A stretch of DNA of 64,000 nt, taken from NCBI RefSeq assembly GCF_030815125.1, contig NZ_JAUSWH010000001.1, positions 673,855-737,854 on the forward strand, read 5' to 3'. Source of the stretch: Allorhizobium paknamense. GTDB lineage: Bacteria > Pseudomonadota > Alphaproteobacteria > Rhizobiales > Rhizobiaceae. The notes under the pieces were generated by a model, which saw only the letters and a program-made list of their open reading frames with translations, was not told where the DNA came from and did not search any database. Numbering within the stretch: position 1 is the first letter of the stretch; each line of letters begins with the position of its first letter. The position numbers were made by a program, and so were the translations under genes. Positions 8,542 through 16,853 of this stretch are shown here, in pieces.

Positions 8542-9846
8542 ATGATGCTGAAATTCCTGTTTGCCTCGGCCCTTTCGCTGGCCAGTGCCGCATCGGTGGC
8601 GAAGGCGGCCGATATCGAATTCTGGTACGGCAATACCGGCCTTGGCGAAGAGGCGATCCAGAACGCCTGCTCGGCCTTCAACGCCGCCCAGAGCCGCGAC
8701 CGCGTGACCTGCGTTGGCCAGGGCAGCTATGAAGTGGCCATGCAGAAGGCGATTGCCGCCTATCGTGCGAAGAAGAACCCGGTGCTGATGCAGTTTTTCG
8801 ACGCGGGCACGCTGGATCTGATGCTGTCTGGCGCGGTGGAGCCGGTGAGCGAGGCACTGCCGCAGGTGAAGTGGGATGATTATCTGCCCGGCGCTCGCTC
8901 CTATTACCAGACGGCCAAGGGCGCGCTGCTGTCGCAACCCTATAATGGCTCGACCCTCATTCTCTACGGCAATCGGGAGCTTCTCGCCAGGGCGGGCATC
9001 AGCGCCCTTCCCGCCACCTATGAGGAACTGGTGGCGGATGCGCGCAAACTCAAGGCCGCCGGTATTGCCTGCCCCTTTGCCACCGATGGCCTGTCCTGGC
9101 GGGTGCTGGAGCAGTTTTCCGCCCGTCACGGCGAGCCGATCGCCACCCGCCATAACGGCTATGACGGGCTGGACGCCACCTACACCTTCAACACAGGCCT
9201 TGCGGCCACCCATCTCCAGAACCTGAAAAGCTGGCGCGACGAGGGGCTGCTGCGGTTGGAGCAGGATACGAAGACGGGCAAGTTCGACGCCGCCTTCAAT
9301 GCCGGGGAATGCGCGATGGTGGAAAACTCCACCGGCGGCTATGGCGCAGCCTACAAGGCGCTGGGCGACAAGGTGATGATCGGCCTCGCCCCGATGTATC
9401 AGGGCAAGACCCGCCACAACACGTTGATCGGCGGGGCTTCCATCTGGATCATGAAGGGCCATGGCCCGGCGGAAATCGAGGCGGCCAAGGCGTTTCTGGA
9501 TTTCCTGCGCCGCGACGACCAGCAGATCGCCTTTGCCGGCAAGACCGGCTACCTGCTGATGACCGGCTCGGCGCTCACCGCGCTGAAAATCTCCGGCAAG
9601 GCGGCCACCCCGGAATTTGCCGTGGCGGATCTGGGCGTATCCTCGCTGGCCGAACCCGGCAATGACGACAGCCGCGGCATCCGGCTCGGCTTCTTCGTGC
9701 AGTTCCGCGACATTTTCCTGAAGGAAACCCAGAAGGCCTTCAACGGCGAAAAACCGATGCAGCAGGCGCTGGACGATAGCGCCCGCCAGGGCAACGAATT
9801 GCTGCGCCGTTTTGAGAAGACCTATCGCGGCGCGGCGATGCAGTGA
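8542..9846 (+). CDS. ABC transporter substrate-binding protein, UgpB-like
   Basis: Periplasmic binding protein of 434 residues. A signal peptide (about residues 1-22, ending VAKA-ADI) is followed by an extracellular solute-binding protein family 1 fold. Features such as IEFWYG, PVLMQFFDAGTLDLM, QPYNGSTLILYGN and GGASIWIM follow the pattern of glycerol-3-phosphate binding protein UgpB. It should deliver a phosphorylated polyol or glycerophosphodiester to the permeases encoded downstream. The start has GAGGACCTG as ribosome binding site; an ATG one codon later is also possible. It is the first gene of an operon reaching to the inositol-phosphatase-like gene. Confidence 0.88.
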   Translation: MMLKFLFASALSLASAASVAKAADIEFWYGNTGLGEEAIQNACSAFNAAQSRDRVTCVGQGSYEVAMQKAIAAYRAKKNPVLMQFFDAGTLDLMLSGAVEPVSEALPQVKWDDYLPGARSYYQTAKGALLSQPYNGSTLILYGNRELLARAGISALPATYEELVADARKLKAAGIACPFATDGLSWRVLEQFSARHGEPIATRHNGYDGLDATYTFNTGLAATHLQNLKSWRDEGLLRLEQDTKTGKFDAAFNAGECAMVENSTGGYGAAYKALGDKVMIGLAPMYQGKTRHNTLIGGASIWIMKGHGPAEIEAAKAFLDFLRRDDQQIAFAGKTGYLLMTGSALTALKISGKAATPEFAVADLGVSSLAEPGNDDSRGIRLGFFVQFRDIFLKETQKAFNGEKPMQQALDDSARQGNELLRRFEKTYRGAAMQ

Positions 9847-9861
9847 GGGGCAATCCTCCAT

Positions 9862-9911
9862 AAAAGCATTTCCGGACGCAAAACAGCCAGGCACTTTCCC
9901 GGAAATGCGCC
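9862..9911 (-). repeat. degenerate unit A repeat inside the operon
   Basis: The stretch aaagcatttccggacgcaaa-acagccaggcactttcccggaaatgcgcc is an imperfect, largely inverted unit A lying between the binding protein gene and the first permease gene. It can form a stem from gcatttccgg with ccggaaatgc. Position and structure resemble mRNA-stabilising repeats between periplasmic binding protein and permease genes in enterobacteria. Confidence 0.6.
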
Positions 9912-9937
9912 AACCCCTTGCCAGAACAGGGATCACG

Positions 9938-10819
9938 ATGCGACTGACCTTTTATTCGGGGGGATGGCTCTATGCGGCCCTGGTGGCGCCCATTCTCCTG
10001 TTGATCCTGATCTTCTTCTACCTGCCGGTGGGACTTGCCTTTTACTGGTCCTTCTTTCTGGAGCAGCCCTTTGGCGGCGGCGCGCAGTTCGTGGGCTTCG
10101 ACAATTTTGCCCGATTGCTCGGCGATGCCGGTTTCTGGGCGGCGGCACGGCGCAGTCTCGTCTTCATGCTGGTGTCCTCCGGGCTTGGCCTTGCGGCGGC
10201 GCTGGCACTGGCACTGGCGGCGGACCGGGGGCTGAAAATGTCGCGGCTGGCGCGCAATGTGCTGATCTGGCCCAAGGCGATCTCGGTGGTGTCGATCGGG
10301 GTCATCTTCACCTTCATCTTCAATCCGTTTCTCGGCATTTTCGCCCCGGTCAACGCGCTCTTTCCGGGACTGTGGAACCCGCGCATCGACGGCACCCAGG
10401 CCTTTGCCACCGTGGTGCTGGCGCAGGTGTGGCACAGCCTGCCGTTCAATTTCATCATCCTGCTCTCGGGCTTGCAGACCATTCCCGATACGCTGGTGCG
10501 CGCCGCCGCCATGGATGGCGCGGGGCCATGGCGGCGCATGCGTGACCTGCAATTGCCGCTTTTGACACCGCAACTCTTCCTGACCTTCGTGCTCGAATTC
10601 ATCGGGGCCGCGGTGGAGCCCTTCGGCCTGATCGACACCATGACCCATGGCGGCCCGGGCGATGCCACCAGCCTGCTGATCTACAAGATCTATACCGATG
10701 GCTTTCAGGCCTATGACCTGTCCGGCGCGTCTGCCCAGACCGTACTGCTGATGCTGATGGTGATTGCCATGGTGCTGTTGCAGTTCCGGCTGGAACGCCA
10801 TGTGAAATACGAGCGGTGA
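9938..10819 (+). CDS. ABC transporter permease, UgpA-like
   Basis: Inner-membrane permease of 293 residues with six predicted transmembrane helices; the first is WLYAALVAPILLLILIFFYL. The ABC permease EAA loop is visible as VRAAAMDGAGPWRRMRDLQLP near residues 187-207. It pairs with the next permease, 4 bp downstream. The ATG at 9938 (MRLTFYSGGW) is chosen because earlier in-frame starts would read through the intergenic repeat and add a non-family N-terminus. Confidence 0.9.
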   Translation: MRLTFYSGGWLYAALVAPILLLILIFFYLPVGLAFYWSFFLEQPFGGGAQFVGFDNFARLLGDAGFWAAARRSLVFMLVSSGLGLAAALALALAADRGLKMSRLARNVLIWPKAISVVSIGVIFTFIFNPFLGIFAPVNALFPGLWNPRIDGTQAFATVVLAQVWHSLPFNFIILLSGLQTIPDTLVRAAAMDGAGPWRRMRDLQLPLLTPQLFLTFVLEFIGAAVEPFGLIDTMTHGGPGDATSLLIYKIYTDGFQAYDLSGASAQTVLLMLMVIAMVLLQFRLERHVKYER

Positions 10820-10823
10820 CCCG

Positions 10824-11744
10824 ATGATCGAAGACAGAAGCGGCATCGACCGCATCGCCCTCGTGCTGCTGCTGGCCGGCATTGCCGCCATTCTTCTGCC
10901 CATTGTCATCGCGGTGGTGGTGGCCAGCCAATCCTATGAGGCCTTTCTGCGCGCCGGTGGCATCAGCCTCATGCCGGGGGCTTCGCTCCTTGCCAATCTT
11001 ACCCATATCATCCGCGATACGCCGCTGCCCCGGCAGGTGCTGAACTCGCTGATCATCGCGCTCATCGTGGCGGCGGTGAAATGCGGCTTTGCCTTTCTGG
11101 CCACCTTCGCGCTGGTGTTTTTCGACAGCCGCTGGAGCCGGATCGTCTTTGCGCTGACGCTGGCCACCGTGATGCTGCCGCTGGATCTGATCGTGGTAAC
11201 GACCTATCAGGTGGTGGCCAATGTGGCGATGCCGCTGAATGCGCTGCTGGAAACAACCGGCCTTGGCGCGCTGCTCTCCGGGGCGGGCGGCGGCGTGCCG
11301 CATCTGGAATGGAACCTGCTGGACAGCTATGCGGGCATTGCCGCGCCGCTTGCGGTCTCCTCCACCTCGGTTTTCATCTACCGGCAGTTCTTTCTCGGCC
11401 TGCCGCGCGATCTGCCGCGCGCCGCTGCCATGGATGGTGCGGGACCGCTGCGCTTCCTGACCGACATCCTGCTGCCGCTGTCGAAAACGCCGCTGATCGC
11501 CACCTTCATCTTCTGGTTCATCGGCGGCTGGAATGCCTATCTCTGGCCGCTGGTGGCCGCCACCTCGGCGGATCGGCAACCGGCAATCGTCGGCCTGTCG
11601 CGGCTGGCCAGCACCGATCTCGACCAGATCCCCGACGTGCCGATGATGATGGCGGGTGCGCTGTTCGTCTCCTTCCTTCCCGTCCTGTTGATCGGCCTCA
11701 TGCAGGGGCGGATCGTCAAGGGCCTCACTCTTGCGGAGAAATAA
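10824..11744 (+). CDS. ABC transporter permease, UgpE-like
   Basis: Second permease subunit, 306 residues with six predicted helices. The EAA motif appears as PRAAAMDGAGPLRFLTDILL. Loops such as QVLNSLIIALIVA and VASQSYEAFLRAGG match the UgpE/MalG type. It lies 4 bp after the first permease gene and 3 bp before the ATPase gene, so the three are co-transcribed. The two permeases should form the heterodimeric channel of the importer. Confidence 0.9.
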   Translation: MIEDRSGIDRIALVLLLAGIAAILLPIVIAVVVASQSYEAFLRAGGISLMPGASLLANLTHIIRDTPLPRQVLNSLIIALIVAAVKCGFAFLATFALVFFDSRWSRIVFALTLATVMLPLDLIVVTTYQVVANVAMPLNALLETTGLGALLSGAGGGVPHLEWNLLDSYAGIAAPLAVSSTSVFIYRQFFLGLPRDLPRAAAMDGAGPLRFLTDILLPLSKTPLIATFIFWFIGGWNAYLWPLVAATSADRQPAIVGLSRLASTDLDQIPDVPMMMAGALFVSFLPVLLIGLMQGRIVKGLTLAEK

Positions 11745-11747
11745 GCC

Positions 11748-12791
11748 ATGGGCAGCACGATTGCGCTGGAGAACATCGCCAAGGCCTATAATGGCACGCC
11801 GGTAATTGCGGGCCTTGACGTCACCTTTGCCGATGGCGAATTCATCGCCATTCTCGGCCCGTCCGGCTGCGGCAAATCCACCCTGCTCAACATGATTGCC
11901 GGGTTGGAGCGGGTCAGTTCCGGGCGCATTCTGATCGGCGGCGAGGCCGTACAGGACAAGGCCCCGAAGGATCGCGGCTGCGCCATGGTCTTTCAGAATT
12001 ACGCGCTTTATCCGCATATGACCGTGCGGGACAATATCGGCTATGCGCTGAAGGTGGCGGGCGTCGCAAAGCCTGAACGCGAGCGGCGCGTTGCGGAGGC
12101 GGCTCGCGTGGTGGAACTGGGCGATTATCTCGACCGCCGCCCGGCCGCGCTTTCCGGCGGTCAGCGGCAGCGCGTGGCCATTGCCCGCGCCATCGTGCGC
12201 GAGCCGAAGGTGCTGCTGTTCGACGAGCCGCTCTCCAATCTTGACGCCAAGCTGCGCCACGGCATGCGCATGGAACTGAGCCAGCTCCACCGCCGCATTG
12301 GCGCCACCAGCATTTTCGTGACCCATGACCAGGTGGAGGCGATGACGCTGGCCGACCGGGTGATGCTGCTGAAAGACGGCCAGATCGCGCAATTCGACAC
12401 GCCGCAGGCGCTTTATCACCGCCCCGCTTCCACCTTTGTCGCGGAATTCATTGGCGCGCCGCCGATGAACCTGCTGAGCGTCAGCGGCGATGGCCGCACA
12501 TTGCGGCTGGCGGATGGCACGGCGATAGCCGATCATCCGCATCAGGGGCCGGTGACGCTTGGCATTCGCCCGGAAAAGATCGTCACGGGCGGCGGGCGAC
12601 TAAAGGCACGTGTGCTCTACCGCGAGGATATGGGCTCGCATGCGTCGCTCGTGGTGGCGCTTGAAAACGGTCAGCGGCTGGAGATTGCCTCGCCCTTCGG
12701 CGCAAGCATCACGGATGCGGACGAGATCTGCCTTCACCTGCCTACGGACCATCTTCACCTCTTCGATCCGCAAAGCGGTTTGCGGATCTGA
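11748..12791 (+). CDS. ABC transporter ATP-binding protein, UgpC/MalK-like
   Basis: Importer ATPase of 347 residues. Walker A GPSGCGKST (about 37-45), Q-loop FQNYALYPHMTV, signature LSGGQRQRVAIARA, Walker B VLLFDEPLSNLDAKLR and switch histidine VTHDQ are all intact. The C-terminal OB-fold (TOBE) region, from about residue 240 with MNLLSVSGDG and LGIRPEKI, is typical of the UgpC/MalK class. It energises the transporter encoded by the three genes upstream. Confidence 0.92.
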   Translation: MGSTIALENIAKAYNGTPVIAGLDVTFADGEFIAILGPSGCGKSTLLNMIAGLERVSSGRILIGGEAVQDKAPKDRGCAMVFQNYALYPHMTVRDNIGYALKVAGVAKPERERRVAEAARVVELGDYLDRRPAALSGGQRQRVAIARAIVREPKVLLFDEPLSNLDAKLRHGMRMELSQLHRRIGATSIFVTHDQVEAMTLADRVMLLKDGQIAQFDTPQALYHRPASTFVAEFIGAPPMNLLSVSGDGRTLRLADGTAIADHPHQGPVTLGIRPEKIVTGGGRLKARVLYREDMGSHASLVVALENGQRLEIASPFGASITDADEICLHLPTDHLHLFDPQSGLRI

Positions 12792-12801
12792 CCTATTATA
12801 C

Positions 12802-12923
12802 CAAGGCTCGAAGATGCTAACGCATCCTCGCCTTGAAAGAATTTCAAATATCTCAAATGCATCAAAGGCTTGAGATATTCGAAAAAGGAATACGAAGAGT
12901 CATTTTCAATGACTCTTCGTATT
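12802..12923. repeat. cluster of three hairpins within the transporter operon
   Basis: Three consecutive inverted repeats fill the gap between the ATPase gene and the phosphoesterase gene: caaggctcgaagatgc paired with gcatcctcgccttg; atatctcaa paired with ttgagatat; and a perfect 16-3-16 hairpin at 12889-12923 (aatacgaagagtcatt). The last has the same design as the hairpin at 5292-5326. They could reduce transcription into the two enzyme genes or protect the transporter mRNA. Confidence 0.6.
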
Positions 12924-12945
12924 AAACCCCTCAGAAAGGACCACC

Positions 12946-13692
12946 ATGAAACCCTCCCGCCCCGATGCCATCGCCCATCTCACCGGCAGGCTTTATGACA
13001 AGCCGCGCCCTTCCGGCATTTCGCTGCCCGGCGGCGGCGGCAAGTTCTATTCCGATGGCAGCGTGCAGCTTTGGCCGGGCAATACCTTCATCTGCCATAT
13101 CGACCCCACATCGCCGGAATTCGAGGCGATCCGCGCCTTGCAGGAGGAGATCAAGCGCAGCAGCTTCAACCGCTTCTTCACCTTCCTGCCGCCGTCGAGC
13201 TTTCATATGACGGTGTTTCAGGGCGTCTCGCCCGGCACCATGCCCGGCAATGGCTGGCCGGAGGGCGTGGCCTGGCCGCAGGAGCGCAACCGGGTGACGG
13301 CGGAATTGCTGCGGCGTTTGGAGGGTGTGGATCTGCCCGAAAGCCGCACCATTCATCTGGTCGATCTCTTTGCTGCCCATAGCCTGACCGTGGAAGGCGC
13401 GACCGAGGCGGACGAGGCAGAACTGCGCCAGACCCGGCGGGTGCTGCGGGAGGTGACGGGCATTCCGCAAAGCGATTTCGATTCCTATGTGTTCCACATC
13501 TCGCTGGCCTATCTCATCGACTGGGTAAGCGAACCGCTGGCGCGGGAAATGGTGGATTTCAGCCGCGAGGTGAGCGAGCGCTACCGCGCGCCACTCTCCG
13601 CGATCAGGTTGGGACCGGTGGAGTTCTGCGAATTCGAGACCATGCACCATTTCGAGCCGCGCCGCCTGCTGACCCGGAGCCGCCCGGCATGA
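12946..13692 (+). CDS. DUF1868 family, predicted 2H-type (cyclic) phosphoesterase
   Basis: A soluble protein of 248 residues. Two H-x-T/S-x motifs, HMTV at His87 and HISL at His184, have the spacing of the 2H phosphoesterase superfamily, whose members open cyclic phosphates or cleave phosphodiesters. An N-terminal segment, ISLPGGGGKFYSDGSVQLWP, is characteristic of DUF1868. It follows a Ugp-like importer and overlaps an inositol-monophosphatase-family gene by 4 bp, so I infer that it acts on an imported phosphodiester or cyclic phosphate. The substrate is not known. Confidence 0.8.
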   Translation: MKPSRPDAIAHLTGRLYDKPRPSGISLPGGGGKFYSDGSVQLWPGNTFICHIDPTSPEFEAIRALQEEIKRSSFNRFFTFLPPSSFHMTVFQGVSPGTMPGNGWPEGVAWPQERNRVTAELLRRLEGVDLPESRTIHLVDLFAAHSLTVEGATEADEAELRQTRRVLREVTGIPQSDFDSYVFHISLAYLIDWVSEPLAREMVDFSREVSERYRAPLSAIRLGPVEFCEFETMHHFEPRRLLTRSRPA

Positions 13693-14534
13693 GCCGAAAG
13701 CTCGATCCGGCGGCCATCGACGGGTTGATCGAGGCCGTGCGCGAGGCCGCGCGGCGCTTCATCCTGCCGCGCTTCAGAAACCTTACCGCAGGCGAGGTTT
13801 CCAGCAAGACAGCGCCCGACGATCTCGTGACCATTGCCGACCGCGAGGCAGAGCGGTTTCTGACGCAGGCGATCGGCCGCCTCCTGCCCGGGGCATTCGT
13901 GCTGGGCGAAGAGGCGGTGTCAGTGGATGCGGATCTGCTGCGACAGTTCCCGGGAAAGGACATGACCGTGATCCTCGATCCGGTGGATGGCACCGGCAAT
14001 TTTGCCAGCGGGCTCAGCCTGTTCGGGGTGATCCTGGCGGTGCGGATCGGCGGCGAAACCATCTTTGGCCTGCTCTACGATCCGCTGATGGATGACTGGG
14101 TGATGGCTGAAAAGGGCGGCGGCGCGTGGTTTTGCCGGGCGGACCATCCGCCGCTTCCGCTGCGTGGTCCGTCCGCAAGGCCGCTTGCGGAGGCGCACGG
14201 GCTGGTCATGCTCTTCTTACACCCGCCGGACAGGCGCGAGGCGCTGGCCGTGCGGCTGACGCGGTTCGGGCGCATCAGCGGCCTGCGCTGCTCCTGCCAT
14301 GAATACCGGCTGTTTGCCTTCGGCCATGCCGATTTCATCGCCGTGCCGACCGCCAGGCCCTGGGACCATGCCGCAGGCGTGCTGGTGGCGGAAGAATGCG
14401 GCGCCGAGGTGCTTTCGGGCACTGCGACCGGGGATGAGACGGGTTATGATCCAACCCGACCGGAGAGGCCGCTGATCGTTGCCGCCCGGGGGATGTCTGC
14501 GCGCGCCATAAGGCAGATTCTGTACGGCGGATAA
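13689..14534 (+). CDS. inositol monophosphatase family phosphatase
   Basis: A 281-residue member of the Mg-dependent IMPase superfamily. The metal-binding signatures are present: DPVDGTGNF (Asp97, Asp100) and WDHAAGVLVAEECG (Asp226), with GEEAV upstream as the Glu ligand. Family members release phosphate from inositol, sugar or nucleotide monophosphates. Its start overlaps the phosphoesterase gene (ATGA), which suggests coupled translation and a two-step route: diester cleavage, then dephosphorylation of the monoester. Residues 160-200 diverge from true inositol monophosphatases, so the exact substrate is open. Confidence 0.88.
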   Translation: MSRKLDPAAIDGLIEAVREAARRFILPRFRNLTAGEVSSKTAPDDLVTIADREAERFLTQAIGRLLPGAFVLGEEAVSVDADLLRQFPGKDMTVILDPVDGTGNFASGLSLFGVILAVRIGGETIFGLLYDPLMDDWVMAEKGGGAWFCRADHPPLPLRGPSARPLAEAHGLVMLFLHPPDRREALAVRLTRFGRISGLRCSCHEYRLFAFGHADFIAVPTARPWDHAAGVLVAEECGAEVLSGTATGDETGYDPTRPERPLIVAARGMSARAIRQILYGG

Positions 14535-14563
14535 GGGCGCACAATACAGCGCCGTGCGCGCCT

Positions 14564-14632
14564 GCCCCTCATCCCCCTGCCGGGGACTTCTCCCCATCGG
14601 GGAGAAGGTGGCTGCAGCCGGATGAGGGGGCG
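14564..14632. repeat. REP-like inverted repeat
   Basis: Outer arms gcccctcatccccc and ggatgagggggc flank a second hairpin, ttctcccc-atc-ggggagaa. This type of repeat is common in rhizobial genomes. It lies after the operon in the convergent gap before mucR and could act as a transcription end. Confidence 0.6.
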
Positions 14633-14682
14633 GACAAAAACCCTAAAAATCCAAGGGTTATTTTTGACCCAAACGCAAGAAA

Positions 14683-14754
14683 GCCGGGCTTCTGGCCCGG
14701 CCTTCTTTGCGGCTGTCTAAAGACAGCGGCCCGCGCGGCTTTTGAGGAGCCGCG
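14683..14754 (-). terminator. two hairpins downstream of mucR
   Basis: On the minus strand the first hairpin downstream of the mucR stop is a GC-rich stem (cgcggct with agccgcg, 14734-14754). The second is gccgggc-loop-gcccggc (14683-14701) followed by TTTCTT. Together they form a plausible factor-independent terminator region for mucR. Confidence 0.6.
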
Positions 14755-14760
14755 AGGGAA

Positions 14761-15192
14761 TTACTTGCCGCGACGGCGGCGCTGGCCGAGGCCCATTTCC
14801 TTGGCGAGACGCGAGCGGGCTTCCGCATAGGCCGGGGCCACCATCGGGTAATCGGCGGGCAGATCCCACTTTTCGCGATATTCTTCCGGAGCCAGACCGT
14901 GATGCGTCATCAGGTGGCGCTTCAGCGACTTGAAGGAACCGCCGCATTCCAGGCAGATGATCTGCTCGCCCTGAATGGACTTGCGCACGGCCACGGCGGG
15001 CTTCTGCTTCTCGATCACCGGAGCGGCAGGTGCGGGCGTGGAGGTGTTGGACAGGGCGGCATGCACATCCGAGATGAGATGCGGGATGTCTCCGATCGGC
15101 ACAACATGGTTGCTGACATAGGCAGCAACGATCTCTGCCGTTAATTCGACGAAAAGATCGTGCTCGGACGATCCAAATGTCGTTTCACTCAT
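14761..15192 (-). CDS. mucR: Ros/MucR family zinc-finger transcriptional regulator
   Basis: A 143-residue DNA-binding regulator. It carries the unusual bacterial C2H2-type zinc finger [19 protein letters not shown] (Cys80, Cys83, His93, His97/98), followed by the conserved [22 protein letters not shown] segment and a basic tail. Ros/MucR proteins repress exopolysaccharide, motility and virulence or symbiosis genes in rhizobia and silence AT-rich DNA. Length and domain order match the family. A long 427-bp upstream region fits the known autoregulation of ros/mucR, although I cannot mark the operator with confidence. Confidence 0.95.
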   Translation of the reverse strand: MSETTFGSSEHDLFVELTAEIVAAYVSNHVVPIGDIPHLISDVHAALSNTSTPAPAAPVIEKQKPAVAVRKSIQGEQIICLECGGSFKSLKRHLMTHHGLAPEEYREKWDLPADYPMVAPAYAEARSRLAKEMGLGQRRRRGK

Positions 15193-15619
15193 TTCTTTCT
15201 CCTATCGGTCTGCCTGCCGGACAGTTTAAAAATGCCATCCACTGCCGGCATGAAGGGGACGTTTGCGCGGCCCCAGTGAGTTACCCCCAAGCCTTTCAAC
15301 ACCAAAGCAGTCTTCGAAAAAACCGCAGATTTTGCAGGTAAGGCAACAATTCTTGCAAGAAACGAAAGGATTTCAGACTGAAAAAGAGACGGTCCAGTCC
15401 TGAATTCCCGGCATCCTTGCAATCTGCACCACACATAGCCCTGCAAATCGCTTCGAAGCTGTCGGTATAGCGTCTGTAATGGATTACGCAGCCAGCATCA
15501 AATGTCCAGCGACAATTTATCCAAATTCTTTGGGGTAAAAAAATCTAGTGCTGGCAAAATATGAATATCGTTCTGCTCTACCGATACTTTGCTGGTAGCG
15601 CCGTTCATACATTATTAAC
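15193..15619. other. long upstream region of mucR
   Basis: This 427-bp region between the 5' end of mucR and the 3' end of the antiporter operon holds no gene that I can support. The part next to the antiporter genes is AT-rich (15480-15610). It likely contains the mucR promoter and an autoregulatory site. No obvious terminator for another transcript is present. Confidence 0.4.
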
Positions 15620-15973
15620 TTAATCCTTCTTTTTGCGGGCGAGATCCTCCGCCATTTCATCCCGCAACGTCGCTTCGGCGAGCGGATAGCCCACCTGATG
15701 CGACGTCTTGGCCAGCAGGTGGGCCGAAAGCGGCGCGGTCAGTACAAAGAAGAAAAACCCGACAATCGCCTTGGCAAAAACCGGTAATTCTCCTGAGTTT
15801 ATGCCGACAGCCAGCAGTAAAAGCCCCGATCCGACTGTTCCGGCCTTGGATGCGGCATGCATGCGCGTAAACAAATCCGGCAGGCGATTGATGCCGATGG
15901 CCGCCACGACGGCAAAGAAGGAACCGGCCAGCAGCAGCGCAGAGGTTAAGATTGCAAGTAGCCACTGCATCAT
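15620..15973 (-). CDS. mrpG: Mrp/Pha monovalent cation/H+ antiporter subunit G
   Basis: A 117-residue membrane protein with three predicted helices and the family signature [21 protein letters not shown]. It is a small subunit of the multi-subunit Mrp (Pha, Mnh) antiporter that exchanges Na+ or K+ for protons and supports pH and salt tolerance. The start is the ATG whose ATGA overlaps the mrpF stop; a longer in-frame start at 16003 would lie inside mrpF. The charged C-terminal tail ends in KKKD. Confidence 0.92.
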   Translation of the reverse strand: MMQWLLAILTSALLLAGSFFAVVAAIGINRLPDLFTRMHAASKAGTVGSGLLLLAVGINSGELPVFAKAIVGFFFFVLTAPLSAHLLAKTSHQVGYPLAEATLRDEMAEDLARKKKD

Positions 15974-16380
15974 TCCGTCTCCTTCTGGGACAGAGTCGTC
16001 CATGTCCGGCGGCGTTTTTCCCGCCGCTCCCGCCGGAGTTTTTCCACAGCTAATTGGTCCTGAACGGCCTGCACAGCAGGCCCTGTTTCAGGCGTTTCAC
16101 CGATGACGCCGCGCACCAGAATGAAGCGGGCAAAGGCCACCGTGCTCAAAAAGCCTACAAGACCGAGAGAAATCGCGATATCGATGTAAAGTGTATACCC
16201 TGAGCGAATCACGAACACGGCGATAAAGCCGATGACGATGCCGACCAGCATGTCGAGCGCCAGCACGCGGTCCGGCAGGGTCGGTCCGCGAATGACCCGG
16301 TAGACGGTGAGCAGGAAGGCCACGGCCAGCAGCACGAGGCCGATGCTGGCCGAGGTGTGGATCAGCATATCCGGCGTCAT
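15970..16380 (-). CDS. mrpF: Mrp/Pha antiporter subunit F
   Basis: A 136-residue membrane protein with three predicted helices, including [20 protein letters not shown] and the conserved [11 protein letters not shown] loop of MrpF/MnhF. A charged C-terminal extension (about residues 90-136) is longer than in many relatives. Start and stop overlap mrpE and mrpG by 4 bp each, so translation is coupled along the operon. Confidence 0.92.
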   Translation of the reverse strand: MTPDMLIHTSASIGLVLLAVAFLLTVYRVIRGPTLPDRVLALDMLVGIVIGFIAVFVIRSGYTLYIDIAISLGLVGFLSTVAFARFILVRGVIGETPETGPAVQAVQDQLAVEKLRRERREKRRRTWTTLSQKETE

Positions 16381-16853
16381 GATTCAAAAGCCTCCCTGAT
16401 CCTGCGTTCGAAGCCTTCGGCGATCTCGCGGCGGGCGGCCTCGGGATCGGCGCAATCCAGCGCATGCACATAGAGCGTGCGGCGATCCTCCGAGACATCG
16501 ACCGACAGCGTGCCGGGGGTCAATGTGATGAGATTGGCCAGCAGGGTGATTTCAAAATCCCGCGTGACGGTGAGCGGATAGGCAAAGATGCCGGGGCGGA
16601 CATCGAGCGAGGGCGACAGCACCAGCGCCGTGACCCTCCAGGCGGATTTCGCCAGTTCCCACAGAAACAGCAGCAGCAGCATGATGAGCCGTTTCAGGCG
16701 CGTCAGATAGGTGATGCCATCCACCTGCTCGCGCAACAGGCCGACCACCAGCAGCGAGAGAACGAAACCGAACAGCAGATTGTGCAGCGTGGCGCTGCCG
16801 CTGACGGCCACCCAGACGAAGGCAAGCAGAAGATTGACGATGAACAGCATCAT
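16377..16853 (-). CDS. mrpE: Mrp/Pha antiporter subunit E
   Basis: A 158-residue protein with two or three N-terminal hydrophobic helices ([19 protein letters not shown] and [18 protein letters not shown]), followed by the soluble MrpE signature [20 protein letters not shown]. The ATG at 16853 overlaps the mrpD stop (ATGATG). A much longer open frame upstream is only a shadow of mrpD. MrpE is needed for assembly or full activity of the complex in the systems studied. Confidence 0.93.
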   Translation of the reverse strand: MMLFIVNLLLAFVWVAVSGSATLHNLLFGFVLSLLVVGLLREQVDGITYLTRLKRLIMLLLLFLWELAKSAWRVTALVLSPSLDVRPGIFAYPLTVTRDFEITLLANLITLTPGTLSVDVSEDRRTLYVHALDCADPEAARREIAEGFERRIREAFES

